This document shows positions 45,356 to 53,897 of a stretch of DNA of 64,000 bases, piece after piece. Every line of letters starts with the position of its first letter. Within the stretch, counting starts at the first letter, position 1. Under the pieces are notes generated by a model. The model was not told the origin of the DNA and did no database searches. It saw nothing but the letters and a program-made list of their open reading frames with translations. The position numbers and the translations under genes were made by a program. The stretch comes from Panacagrimonas perspica (GTDB lineage Bacteria; Pseudomonadota; Gammaproteobacteria; Nevskiales; Nevskiaceae): positions 372,001 to 436,000 of the forward strand of contig NZ_SOBT01000010.1 of NCBI RefSeq assembly GCF_004364935.1, read 5' to 3'.

Positions 45356-45652
45356 GGGTGTTTCTCCTCGAATGATGGCCCGGCCGTCTTTCGCGTGATG
45401 GCCTGTCTTGTTGTTCCCCGTGACGTGGCGGTGGGAAGCGACGAGACGATCGTTCGAAAGGAACGCGCCCGACCTGCTGATCACCGCGGCGCGCAGGCTG
45501 TCATCGCATCAGCAGGCACTCAATGAAAAAACAGCGTTTCCAGCAAACGGAGGGAGTATTTCCTGCACGCTCGCCGAGGCGTCGTCGGATCGAATCGAAA
45601 AGTGTCCCAACTTCGGGACGTAAAGCTCCGTTCTGCGACGCGATCGAATCCG
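45356..45652. promoter_or_regulatory. Upstream region of the calcium-type dehydrogenase with two dyads
   Basis: No gene seen. Two possible control sites lie here. 45604-45619 is GTCCC-N6-GGGAC. 45550-45566 is a degenerate form (GAGGGA-N5-TCCTGC) of the dyad found upstream of three other quinoprotein units. It is followed by ACGCTCGCCGAGG, nearly the same as the bases after the dyad at 56255. The degenerate dyad is about 195 bases from the start codon. Confidence 0.45.
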
Positions 45653-45730
45653 CTATTCGGGCAGGCCGAACGCGATCACCGCGTCGCCCCGTGGATATTC
45701 CAGGTCGCGCCGCCATCGGCAGCGACCGCA
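45653..45730 (-). pseudogene. 3' relic of a PQQ dehydrogenase gene
   Basis: On the minus strand the last 16 codons before the TAG read YPRGDAVIAFGLPE, almost identical to the end (YPQGDAVIAFGLPE) of the quinoprotein at 49267. Similarity continues about 30 bases further upstream but only after a one-base deletion, so the frame is broken, and then it stops. It is a remnant of a duplicated or lost quinoprotein gene, not a functional gene. Confidence 0.75.
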
Positions 45731-45784
45731 AAAGGAGGCCGAGCTCGAATTATTTTCAGAATAATTCGAGCCCGGCCCTTTTAA
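45730..45784. terminator. Long hairpin, likely bidirectional terminator
   Basis: A 12-bp perfect stem GCTCGAATTATT / AATAATTCGAGC (45743-45754 and 45760-45771) around a TTCAG loop, extended outward by GGCC/GGCC and AAAAGG/CCTTTT. It lies 97 bases past the stop of the large lipoprotein gene on the minus strand. The flanking A and T runs allow termination on both strands. Confidence 0.7.
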
Positions 45785-45881
45785 TCCACGACAAGGGCTT
45801 TCACCGCCTCTCAACCTGAGCGTCGCGTCTTGGCGCAACACGAAGCGATGGCGAATCTCAAAGTAGTCGCATCAGCGGGAT

Positions 45882-48158
45882 TTATGGCACCGGAACAATG
45901 ACCAGTCTGCTGAACCCCTGCACAAACGCACTGCGCTCGTCTGTCGATACTTCGACAGGCAGTGCGTAGAGATAGAACAGATCGCCTGGAATGCCCATAT
46001 TCGGCGAATCCGGCAGGGCGATTCGCGTGATTTCCGGGTAGAGACCGTCTTGCACAGCGCCGTTGCCGTCCACGATGAGAAGGTTCTGACCCAGATCGGG
46101 GTCATCTTCATAAGTGTGGAAAGCGTAAATGCGGCCGGATTGGGCACCGAAGGCCGCATACACGCCGGTATTGCTGACATCGCCGATCAGACTCAGATCA
46201 GCCGCATATATCGAGCCGCCTTGGAGCAGGCGGCTACCGTCGCGATTGCTATTCATCAGTGCGATCCGACGGTCGAAGCTGTCGGCCCTTGGCAGCTCCT
46301 TGCTGATGTCGTCGTAACGATTCAGCGAGTAACCGGAAGTATAGAGACTGCCGCCGTCCGCACTGCTGAAGACCCGCGCGCGGTCGTCGGTCACCGGAGT
46401 GGAGAAGGTCCTCAAGGGACCACTCGGCAGGGTGTACCGGCGAGTCGAGTAAAAGCCGCTGCTGTAACGCGACGTCGTGGTCAAGACGACCATGCCGTCG
46501 AGGGCGATACCCATGCGGAAGTACTCTTCCGACGGATACTCCGGCAGCAAGGACTCGCTGCGCGGCGTCAGGCTGAACTGGGGCGCGTCGAGCGCTGCTT
46601 CCTGCAACACGGATGCTGTCAGCACATAGAGCTTCTTGCCGTCATAGCTCAACGCTCCGTCGAGAAGCGCGTTGACCGGAATGGCAGGTAGCGACTGCCA
46701 TTGCATGCCGTCGTACCGATAGCGCTCCAGCTGCGAGTTGCCGACATTGACCACGTACAACGTCTCGCGCTCCTGGTCGAAGATCAGGCGGCCGGGATGG
46801 CCGCTGACCTCGAACGCGGCATAGGGACGTACCTGCGGCGCGCGTACCAGCAGTTCCGGAGTGCTGAGATTGACACCGCTGAGATTGCTGATCGAAAGGC
46901 GATAGCGTCCAGGCGTCGCTGGCTGACACACCACGCGAGCCAGCGTATCTCTGAGGATCTCGATCGCGGTGGCTGCTACGCCGCCGCAACTCACCTGGGC
47001 GGCAGTCAATCGGGTGAAACCGCTACCCCGCAGCAGCACCTTGCTGGGGCTGCCGGTGATGGCGACGTAGGGTGCAAGCTGCGTCGCTCGTGGCAGCGCC
47101 AATTGCAATGAAACGGGCAGCACCACGTTGGCGTTCTGCACCTCGACATTACTGTAGGTGAACGTGACCTGTGCCTGATGAGTGCCATTCGACAGCTGGG
47201 CAAGCTGAGCGGCATCGATCTGCAGCTGAATGTCCTTTGGCGGCGACGTAGTGCCAGTCGACACCGACGCGCTCAGCCACGGCTGATCGATGCCGCTGAT
47301 CCGCCACGAGACGGCACGGCTGGAACTCAAACCTTGCAGTTCATCACTGACCCGCAGTGGTAGCTGCAGGGCGGCGGCGGCGCTGTCCGCGCCGATGGTG
47401 GTATCGATGGCGTCTCTGCTCAGAGTGAGCCGCGGAGCGCGAACCGTGACCGCCACCGTCAGCTGCTGGGTTTCTCCCGTAGGGGGATTGCGGACCGTGA
47501 TATGGGCCACGTGCTCGCCGCGCGACAATCCGCCCGTGTTGAGCGTGAACGGAACGGCTGTCGGTTCCGTGCCTGCGGTTTGACTCAAAACCAGCCACCC
47601 TTGATCGGAAGATGCCGTCCAGTTCAACTGCGAAGCGCTGATCCAGAACTGATGCTGGCCCTCCGGTGCTGGCGATGCGTTGCTGCTCTCCACCGCCTCG
47701 AAGCCGAAGCTGGTCGGCACGGCCGCCAGATCGGAGACCTTGAGACTGATCGGGACATCAACGGTCTTGATCTGTGTCGCGGAATAAATATCGCCGCTGC
47801 CATTCGTGCGGCCGGTCGCAAAACGCAACGACGTCGTATAGGTGCCGGTGGGCAGATTGATCGTGAGTACGGAAAGCAGGAAGTCAGCGCTGTTGGCAGT
47901 GGTGTTGCCGGCATCCGAAACAGAGAGCCAGCCCGCTTGGGCAACACCGGGCGCATACCCGGCGACCACACCGTCGCCGACGAATCGCACATGTACGGTT
48001 TTCGGCTCCACAAAACCGTTAACGCCGATTTGCTGAAAGACGATCTGCTGCTGCGGCTCGATGCTGATCGAGGTCTCTGCGCCGCCGCTACTGCCCCCAC
48101 CACCGCCGCCGCAGCCTGCCAGCCAGAGCGCGGACAGAATTCCGAACATTCGACGCAT
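45882..48158 (-). CDS. Large lipoprotein with BACON-like domains and a C-terminal propeller-like region
   Basis: A 758-residue protein with lipobox LAGC (Cys16) followed by a Gly-rich linker. Residues of about 165-245 resemble a BACON domain (LNWTASSDQGWLVLSQTAG, then AHITVRNP), and neighbouring stretches look like further immunoglobulin-like or IPT-like beta domains. The last 300 residues look like a beta-propeller (LIFDQERETLYVVN, SYDGKKLYVLTAS). Codon use is less GC-rich than in its neighbours, which hints at later arrival. It interrupts the quinoprotein genes. Function unknown; surface carbohydrate or polymer binding is possible. Confidence 0.75.
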   Translation of the reverse strand: MRRMFGILSALWLAGCGGGGGGSSGGAETSISIEPQQQIVFQQIGVNGFVEPKTVHVRFVGDGVVAGYAPGVAQAGWLSVSDAGNTTANSADFLLSVLTINLPTGTYTTSLRFATGRTNGSGDIYSATQIKTVDVPISLKVSDLAAVPTSFGFEAVESSNASPAPEGQHQFWISASQLNWTASSDQGWLVLSQTAGTEPTAVPFTLNTGGLSRGEHVAHITVRNPPTGETQQLTVAVTVRAPRLTLSRDAIDTTIGADSAAAALQLPLRVSDELQGLSSSRAVSWRISGIDQPWLSASVSTGTTSPPKDIQLQIDAAQLAQLSNGTHQAQVTFTYSNVEVQNANVVLPVSLQLALPRATQLAPYVAITGSPSKVLLRGSGFTRLTAAQVSCGGVAATAIEILRDTLARVVCQPATPGRYRLSISNLSGVNLSTPELLVRAPQVRPYAAFEVSGHPGRLIFDQERETLYVVNVGNSQLERYRYDGMQWQSLPAIPVNALLDGALSYDGKKLYVLTASVLQEAALDAPQFSLTPRSESLLPEYPSEEYFRMGIALDGMVVLTTTSRYSSGFYSTRRYTLPSGPLRTFSTPVTDDRARVFSSADGGSLYTSGYSLNRYDDISKELPRADSFDRRIALMNSNRDGSRLLQGGSIYAADLSLIGDVSNTGVYAAFGAQSGRIYAFHTYEDDPDLGQNLLIVDGNGAVQDGLYPEITRIALPDSPNMGIPGDLFYLYALPVEVSTDERSAFVQGFSRLVIVPVP

Positions 48159-48583
48159 CTCTCGACTCCCCCATGCGTGACTCCTCCGGTAAACCTTAGC
48201 GTAACGTTGATGTCCGGAGCATCACTCCCGGGTGCATGCCCGTTCCATAGACCTGCAGAAGCGGGTCATTACACTGCCGTGTTGTTTGCTGCTGCATACC
48301 CGCCTGAAGGAGATGCTGACCGTCATCCGATGGCCGTCACAGGGATCAGGAGGCTTCATGCGCGCGTTCTCGCGTGAGCAGCCATCCCCGGGCAAAGACA
48401 TCGGCCGTAAGCTGGCTGCGGAACGACGAGGGTCTGGCGGCTGCGGCGGTTCAGACACCCGGGTGACCTGGTGCATCGGTCACCGGGTCGAAGCCGTCGC
48501 AGAGCTATGAGGGCCAGGCTCGAATGATTTCGCGGATGGGCTGGAGGAGCTTCGCGGGATATTCAGCCGCGATCCGACGGACT
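48159..48583. other. Intergenic region without a convincing gene
   Basis: A 425-base gap. A 92-codon open frame on the plus strand (48232-48510) has no ribosome-binding site or family look and is not called. A 7-bp hairpin GGTGACC/GGTCACC occurs at 48462-48484. The promoter of the lipoprotein gene must lie at the left end. Confidence 0.5.
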
Positions 48584-49123
48584 TCAGAACCCGCGTGCGT
48601 AAAGCCCGACCGGACGGATGCTGGCGAGAATGCGATTGCAGTCGCGGAACGACAGGCTGCTTTCGTCGCAGGTCTCCATCACGGCCTCGGTGATCATGTT
48701 GAATTCCTCTTCCGTGAGTTCGAGGCGTTCCACCTTTTCCACCGTGCTCTTCTGCACGTCCAGCGGCATGCCGAGCATCGTGTCGAGCAACAGCTGGTCG
48801 AGGTCCGCGCGCTGCTCCGGCGTCTGGAAGCGCAACAGCTTCTGCCGCAATGGATACGAGAGCCGCATGTTGTCGGTCATCATCCCGACCCACTCGCGGG
48901 CGCCTTCGATACCGCCGAGACGCTGCAGCAACTCCGGCGTGATCGGAGAGGTCCGGCGCTTTCCGAAGATCTCGATGGTGGGCGCGTCATCGGTCTCGCT
49001 GCCGGTCGATGGCGACGCGGGCGTCGCAGCCGCATCCGCATCCGCGGCAAACGCGGATGGCAGGGAAGCCGCCAGCAACAGCGCGGCGGACAGGACGACG
49101 GTGCTCGACCGGGACAGGCGCAT
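48584..49123 (-). CDS. Exported protein of unknown function
   Basis: A 179-residue protein with a clear signal peptide (about 1-27, cleavage after AFA), a low-complexity Ala/Pro/Asp linker, then a helical domain (ITPELLQRLGGIEGAREWVG onward) with two late Cys (ETCDESSLSFRDC). I do not recognise the family. It is 143 bases downstream of the quinoprotein at 49267-51018 on the same strand and may belong to its transcript. Confidence 0.7.
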   Translation of the reverse strand: MRLSRSSTVVLSAALLLAASLPSAFAADADAAATPASPSTGSETDDAPTIEIFGKRRTSPITPELLQRLGGIEGAREWVGMMTDNMRLSYPLRQKLLRFQTPEQRADLDQLLLDTMLGMPLDVQKSTVEKVERLELTEEEFNMITEAVMETCDESSLSFRDCNRILASIRPVGLYARGF

Positions 49124-49266
49124 GACGATTTCTCCGGGGCTCGGAAGGGGGAATCGACCGGCGTCGTTGCCGAGTCAAAGTCCGGAATTCGTGCCGCGTT
49201 GCGCGAAGCCGTGCGTCGAAATCTACGTCAATTCACCGCGCGTGGCCGCATCGGCCGCGCCGCCCG

Positions 49267-51018
49267 CTACTCCGGTAGCCCGAACGCGATCACCGCGTCG
49301 CCCTGTGGATACCCCCAGATCGCGCTGCCGCCGGCCGCGACCGCGACCACCGGCTTGCCGCCGGCCTCGTAGGCGATCGGCGGCGCGTTGACGCCGGCGC
49401 CGCACTGGAACTGCCACAGGCGCTTGCCGTCCTTCGCATCAAACGCCGAGAGATGTCCGTCGCCTTCGCCGGTGAACACCACGCCGCTGGCGAGTGCGAG
49501 CACGCCTCCGATCAGCGGCTGCGGCGTCTTCACGGTCCACGCAAGCTTGCCCTGCTTCGAAAGATCGATCGCTGCGAGCACGCCCCAGCGCGGCTCGTCG
49601 ATCGGCTCCAGCGTGAAGTAGGGCTGTGCCGGCTTGCCGCCCTCTGCAGGAATCTCGCCGAGCGAGTAGCGCATCGGCATGTGCATCGCCGCGACGAACG
49701 CGAGCTTGCGCTGTGCATCGAGCGCCACCGGCGACCAGTTGGCGCCACCGGCGCCGCCCGGCGTGATTCGCACGCCTTCCTTCGTCGCACGCGCGAACAG
49801 ATTGTCCTGCGGCACGAAGGCTTCGGACTTCCACAGCAGCGTGCCATCGCGACGATCGTGCACGTAGAACCAGCCGAGCTTCGAGGCGTGTCCGACCGCG
49901 GGAACGAGCTTGCCCTTCACTTCGGCGTCGAACAGCACCGGTGCCGACGCCAGGTCGTAGCCCCACAGGTCGTGCGGCACCTGCTGCCAGTGCCACACGT
50001 ACTTGCCGGTGCGCACGTCGAGCGCGACCAGCGAGGAGGTGTAGAGGTTGTCGCCGGGCCGCCCGCTGTCGTTCATCTGCGGACTCGGGTTGCCGACACC
50101 GAAGAACAGGCGCCCGGTCTGCGCGTCGATCGCCGCGACGTTCCAGACCGAACCGCCGCCATACTTCCAGGCGTCGGCGCGTTCACGTGCGAGCTTCTTC
50201 TCGGCCTTGATGTCGCGATTCAGCGGCACGCCGTCCGGCGTCCTGGCGAGGTACTCGCCTTCCCAGCCGCCGTCCTCGGGCGATTTCACGGTGTCGAAGC
50301 GCCAGCGTCGCTCGCCGCTGGCGACGTCGTACGCCGCGAGGAATCCGATGCCGCCGTAATTTCCGGGCAGGCCGATCACGGCGCCGAGCGGTGTGCCCGG
50401 TCGCGGCGAATCCAGGTGCAGGCCGTAGCCGACACCGGTGACGCCGACGATCACCTTGTCCTCGAACACCATCGGCGCGGCCGCGATGCCGACGCCCGAA
50501 CTGCCGGTGACGTTGGCCTTGGCATTGCCGTCACCGGCCGCGAGGCTCGCCTTGCTCTCGGTGTTGTCGAGCTGCGGCGCGACCTCGATGTCCCAGATGA
50601 CCTTGCCGCTCTTCGCGTCCAGCGCAACGAGACGCGCATCGACGGTGCCGACGAACACGCGTCCGCCCGACACCGCGACGCCGCGGTTGGCGGGCCCGCA
50701 GCAGATCTTCTCGACGCGCTTCTTGTGCTGGTAGCGCCACAGCTCGCGCCCGGTCGCGGCGTCGAGCGCCGCGACGTGCGAGAACGGCAGGCTGACGTAC
50801 ATCACGCCGTCGACGACGATGGGCGTGGCCTGGAACGTGCCGACGACGCCGCTCTGCCAGATCCACTTGGGCACGAGCTTGCCGACGTTGCCGGGTTCGA
50901 CGGCGGTGATCGGCGACAGGCGCTGGTTGCCGGTGTCCAGACCATGCAGCGGCCATTCGCTGGCGGCATGCGCGAGCATCGGGAACAGGCAGGCGAGCAG
51001 CGGGATCCATCGCTTCAT
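49267..51018 (-). CDS. PQQ-dependent dehydrogenase-like quinoprotein with altered active site
   Basis: A 583-residue exported propeller protein. Signal peptide about 1-18; vicinal cysteines Cys106-Cys107 (KICCGPANRG) and Asn310 (GVGNPSPQ) are kept. The Glu of the metal site (GGEFG in the paralogue at 54377) is Ile here (YGGIGFL), and the catalytic Asp position reads Gly353 (HDLWGYDLAS), although an Asp two residues on is present. It may bind PQQ with different chemistry or a different metal arrangement. A relic of a relative's 3' end is at 45653. Two repeat arms separate it from the gene upstream. Confidence 0.85.
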   Translation of the reverse strand: MKRWIPLLACLFPMLAHAASEWPLHGLDTGNQRLSPITAVEPGNVGKLVPKWIWQSGVVGTFQATPIVVDGVMYVSLPFSHVAALDAATGRELWRYQHKKRVEKICCGPANRGVAVSGGRVFVGTVDARLVALDAKSGKVIWDIEVAPQLDNTESKASLAAGDGNAKANVTGSSGVGIAAAPMVFEDKVIVGVTGVGYGLHLDSPRPGTPLGAVIGLPGNYGGIGFLAAYDVASGERRWRFDTVKSPEDGGWEGEYLARTPDGVPLNRDIKAEKKLARERADAWKYGGGSVWNVAAIDAQTGRLFFGVGNPSPQMNDSGRPGDNLYTSSLVALDVRTGKYVWHWQQVPHDLWGYDLASAPVLFDAEVKGKLVPAVGHASKLGWFYVHDRRDGTLLWKSEAFVPQDNLFARATKEGVRITPGGAGGANWSPVALDAQRKLAFVAAMHMPMRYSLGEIPAEGGKPAQPYFTLEPIDEPRWGVLAAIDLSKQGKLAWTVKTPQPLIGGVLALASGVVFTGEGDGHLSAFDAKDGKRLWQFQCGAGVNAPPIAYEAGGKPVVAVAAGGSAIWGYPQGDAVIAFGLPE

Positions 51019-51062
51019 CGGGACTCTCCGGTCACAGCATTTCGACACGAGAAGCTGACTTC

Positions 51063-51153
51063 CCCGTAGCCCGGACGAAGTCCGGGATGTCGTTCTCCCC
51101 ACACGATCTTGTTCGGCTTCGACGGCCATCCCGGACTTCGTCCGGGCTACGGG
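51063..51153. repeat. REP-like palindrome, copy 10
   Basis: CCCGTAGCCCGGACGAAGTC and its complement flank a 40-base spacer. It lies between two same-strand genes of the quinoprotein region and could end the transcript of the upstream operon. Confidence 0.9.
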
Positions 51154-51203
51154 CGCGATCTTAAGCGTCCGCATGCACGCGATCGCTCGCAGAGGGTTCT
51201 CCC

Positions 51204-52148
51204 TCAGTGCGGCGCCTTCTTCAGCGTCTCGAGTTCCATCGCCGGATACAGGTGCACCACCGAACGCTGGAATTCCTCCTGCAGCACGGCGAGCTTCGCG
51301 AACTCCGCCGGCACCTGGATCTGCATGGCCTCGGTCGGATCAAGGCCCTGGCGCGCGGCGCCCTGCAGCGCGGTGCGCAACCAGCGCAGATACGCGCGCG
51401 TCTGCGCGATGGCGGTCTTGTCCTTCACCACCGGACCATGTCCTGGCACCAGCACCGCGAAGTCGATCTTCTCGAGCTGGTCCAGCGCGGAGAGCCACTG
51501 GCCGATATCGGCGTTGGGCGTGGTCGGCGCACGCTGGAAGAACACCAGGTCGCCGGCGAACAAGGTGCGCGTCTTCTCGTCGTAGACGGCGAGGTCCGCG
51601 CCGGTGTGCCCCGCCAGCGCGAGCAGGCGCAGCGCACGACCGCCGATGACGATCGGGCCGGGTTTCGCATCATGCGCCGGCGCCACGGCTTCGGTGCCTT
51701 CCATCCAGCCACCGACCATGCGGTAGAGATTGGCGGCCAGGTCATCGCCGCCGGTCTGGATCGCGGCACGCGTGGCCGGCAGAGCCGACAGCGTGTCGGA
51801 TGCGAACGCCTGGTCGCCGAGGAAATGATCCGGATGCGCATGCGTGACGAAGACCTGCGCGATGCCCTTGCCGGTCTGCTTCTCGATCGCCGCGCGCATC
51901 TGCTCGCCGTAGCGTCGCGACGGGCCGGTGTCGATGACGACGGCGCCCGCACTCGTCTCGAGATAACCGGTGTTGACGATATTGCCGCCGTTCTCGCGCG
52001 TGAAGTGCTCCATGCGGCCTTCGAACAGATGCACGCCCTCCGCGATCTCTTTCGCCTTCAAGCCGTAGTCGAACGTCGCCGCGGCGAGCGCGGCGCCGGC
52101 GATACCCAGGCCGCAGCACGCGGCGACGATCGGGCGCCACACGCGCAT
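51204..52148 (-). CDS. Quinoprotein-associated metallo-beta-lactamase-fold hydrolase
   Basis: A 314-residue exported zinc hydrolase. Signal peptide about 1-23, then the zinc motif THAHPDH (His103, His105, Asp107, His108), a later AGHTGADLAVYD His and VPGHGPVV. This matches the SoxH-like family called quinoprotein relay system zinc metallohydrolase, found with PQQ alcohol dehydrogenases. The chemical step is unknown. Start overlaps the SoxYZ-like gene (TGATG), so the two are coupled. Confidence 0.87.
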   Translation of the reverse strand: MRVWRPIVAACCGLGIAGAALAAATFDYGLKAKEIAEGVHLFEGRMEHFTRENGGNIVNTGYLETSAGAVVIDTGPSRRYGEQMRAAIEKQTGKGIAQVFVTHAHPDHFLGDQAFASDTLSALPATRAAIQTGGDDLAANLYRMVGGWMEGTEAVAPAHDAKPGPIVIGGRALRLLALAGHTGADLAVYDEKTRTLFAGDLVFFQRAPTTPNADIGQWLSALDQLEKIDFAVLVPGHGPVVKDKTAIAQTRAYLRWLRTALQGAARQGLDPTEAMQIQVPAEFAKLAVLQEEFQRSVVHLYPAMELETLKKAPH

Positions 52149-52966
52149 CACGGTCCGACCCGCGCCTGGATCAGGTTGCCCTGGATGTCGCGTCCTTCGA
52201 TGCGCACCGGGCCGCGATGCTTCAGCTCGAAGCTGAGCACCGGGTTCTCCGACAGCGGCTCGTAGGTCTTGATCAGCGCCAGCTCCTGTCCCTTGGCATC
52301 GAGCACGCGCAGCGACTCGATGTGGAACACCGGGATGCCGGCCGCAAGGCCCGTGTCCATCGGATGCATCACGCGCAGCTTGAGGCGGCTGCGATCTTCG
52401 CCGCGCGCCCACAGACCGCCGCTGACCTGGTTGAGCTGGTCGCGCCACATGCCCTCGCCCGTGCCGTGGCTGGGTGCGGTGCAACCGCCGCCGGCCGCAC
52501 TGAGCCAAGCGCCGCCGACGTGCCAGACACCGTCCTTGGTGCGCGCCGCGGCACGCACCGGCGTCGACTGCTCGACCTTGAAGCGGAACGAGATGAACGG
52601 ATCGGCGCGCGTGGGCCGATACGACAGGATCAGCGGGATGGGATTCAGGTCCGCGATCAGGCGCAGTTCCTCGACACCCGTGAGCGTGTCGTCGACGCGA
52701 ACCTCGACGGGCACCGCCAGCGCGTCCTCGGCCGTCGGCGGCACGGTCACCTGCACGCGCTCGTCGAATTCGACCGGTCCGCCGTCGAGATGGCGCGCGA
52801 CCATCGCGTCCCAGGCCGGCGAGCGCAGCGGATCCGTCGTCTTGACCGAGTCCGGAAGCTTCGCGGCCAGCGCGATCGACGGCGCGATCAGCAGCAGTGC
52901 AACGAGGGCGCAACGAGCGCCCGCAACCCGATGCGCGAGCACGCCCTGAGCGTCGTGCCTCGGCAT
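52148..52966 (-). CDS. Quinoprotein-associated SoxYZ-like carrier protein
   Basis: A 272-residue exported fusion of SoxY-like and SoxZ-like domains. A signal peptide (about 1-35) is followed by a SoxY-like domain carrying the swinging-arm motif GGGCTAP with Cys162, and a SoxZ-like domain (MHPMDTG onward). In the Sox system this Cys carries sulfur intermediates; here the partner is a quinoprotein operon, as in the named family of quinoprotein-associated SoxYZ-like carriers. No soxABCD genes occur in the window. Confidence 0.87.
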   Translation of the reverse strand: MPRHDAQGVLAHRVAGARCALVALLLIAPSIALAAKLPDSVKTTDPLRSPAWDAMVARHLDGGPVEFDERVQVTVPPTAEDALAVPVEVRVDDTLTGVEELRLIADLNPIPLILSYRPTRADPFISFRFKVEQSTPVRAAARTKDGVWHVGGAWLSAAGGGCTAPSHGTGEGMWRDQLNQVSGGLWARGEDRSRLKLRVMHPMDTGLAAGIPVFHIESLRVLDAKGQELALIKTYEPLSENPVLSFELKHRGPVRIEGRDIQGNLIQARVGP

Positions 52967-52976
52967 CGGCGCGGTG

Positions 52977-53897
52977 TCAGTCAGACGCGCGCGGAGCAGC
53001 AGCAGCGCCCGCCGAATCCGCAGGCGCGACGTAGTCGATGCCGTGCGCGGCGAAGATCGCAGCCAGCTTGCCCTCGGTCCGCAGTTCGTCGAGCGCCTTG
53101 GCCAGCGCATCGCGCAAGGTCTTCGAGTCGGTGTTCTTCACGGCCAGGCCCACATCCCAGGTCGTGCGGAACATGCCGACGAGCTGCTGTTCCTTGAACG
53201 CAAGATCACCGACATCCGCGGTCTTCATCAGGCCCTGCAGCTCGCCGCGCGGCGCCATCACCGCATCGACTTCGCCCGCCTTGAATGCCTGCACCGCTTC
53301 GCTGAGCGTGGACTTGCGCACGGCCGAGGTGCGCAGGCGGCCGTTGAAGGCGCCGCTCATGTAGTAGTCGCTGATGCTGTCGATCTCGACGCCGACCTTG
53401 TGGCCGGTGAGCGCCATCGGGCTCTCGAAGGCCTCGAGCTTGTCCGGGTGATAGACCACCGAGACGACTTCACGGAAGTACGCGCCGAAGAAGTCCGCCT
53501 TGTCTTCCTTGGCAGCGAACTGGCGGTCGGCCGGCACATGGAGCATCACGTCGGCAACGCCGCCGCCCATGTAGTGCCCCTTCCAGACGTTGTTGCGCAG
53601 ATCGTCGCCCATGTTCTCGTCGGCGACGAACAGGCGCGGCTGGAACGACACGCCGAGCTTCTCGGCGAGCGCGCGGCCCAGGTCCACATCGACGCCGGCC
53701 GGCTTGTTGCCCGCGCCCTTGTACGACCAGGGCGGGAAGGCGTCGTACATCGCCACTTCGAGCACGCCCTTGGCGCGCACCGCGGACAGCGGGTCGGTGC
53801 CCTCGTCGGCGGCCGAAGCCGCCTGCGCACCGATCAGCGCGGCGATCGCGAAGACGACGCGACCGAACCCGCGCCGCACCGACTCACTCGTCGACAT
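52977..53897 (-). CDS. Quinoprotein-associated periplasmic binding protein (MxaJ/XoxJ-like)
   Basis: A 306-residue exported protein of the bacterial solute-binding family 3. Signal peptide about 1-29, then VLEVAMYDAFPPWSYKG and VDVDLGRALAEKLGVSF. Relatives MxaJ and XoxJ are required for methanol dehydrogenase activity but are not known to serve a transporter; no ABC permease is next to it here either. Its ATG overlaps the end of the cytochrome gene by 14 bases, which ties it to the lanthanide-type dehydrogenase operon. Confidence 0.88.
   Translation of the reverse strand: MSTSESVRRGFGRVVFAIAALIGAQAASAADEGTDPLSAVRAKGVLEVAMYDAFPPWSYKGAGNKPAGVDVDLGRALAEKLGVSFQPRLFVADENMGDDLRNNVWKGHYMGGGVADVMLHVPADRQFAAKEDKADFFGAYFREVVSVVYHPDKLEAFESPMALTGHKVGVEIDSISDYYMSGAFNGRLRTSAVRKSTLSEAVQAFKAGEVDAVMAPRGELQGLMKTADVGDLAFKEQQLVGMFRTTWDVGLAVKNTDSKTLRDALAKALDELRTEGKLAAIFAAHGIDYVAPADSAGAAAAPRASD

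Noticed and set aside
45653-45841. 62-residue open frame ending in GDAVIAFGLPE as a small gene
   Set aside because: Only its end matches a quinoprotein, the similar part is in two frames, and it lacks a start region; treated as a relic.
48232-48510. Possible 92-residue gene in the gap before the exported protein
   Set aside because: No ribosome-binding site, no signal or domain, and composition like noncoding sequence.
52148-52966. The SoxYZ-like protein as evidence for thiosulfate oxidation
   Set aside because: It is a fusion form embedded in a quinoprotein operon, and soxA, B, C, D and X are absent from the window. The fccAB pair is 20 kb away in a separate operon.
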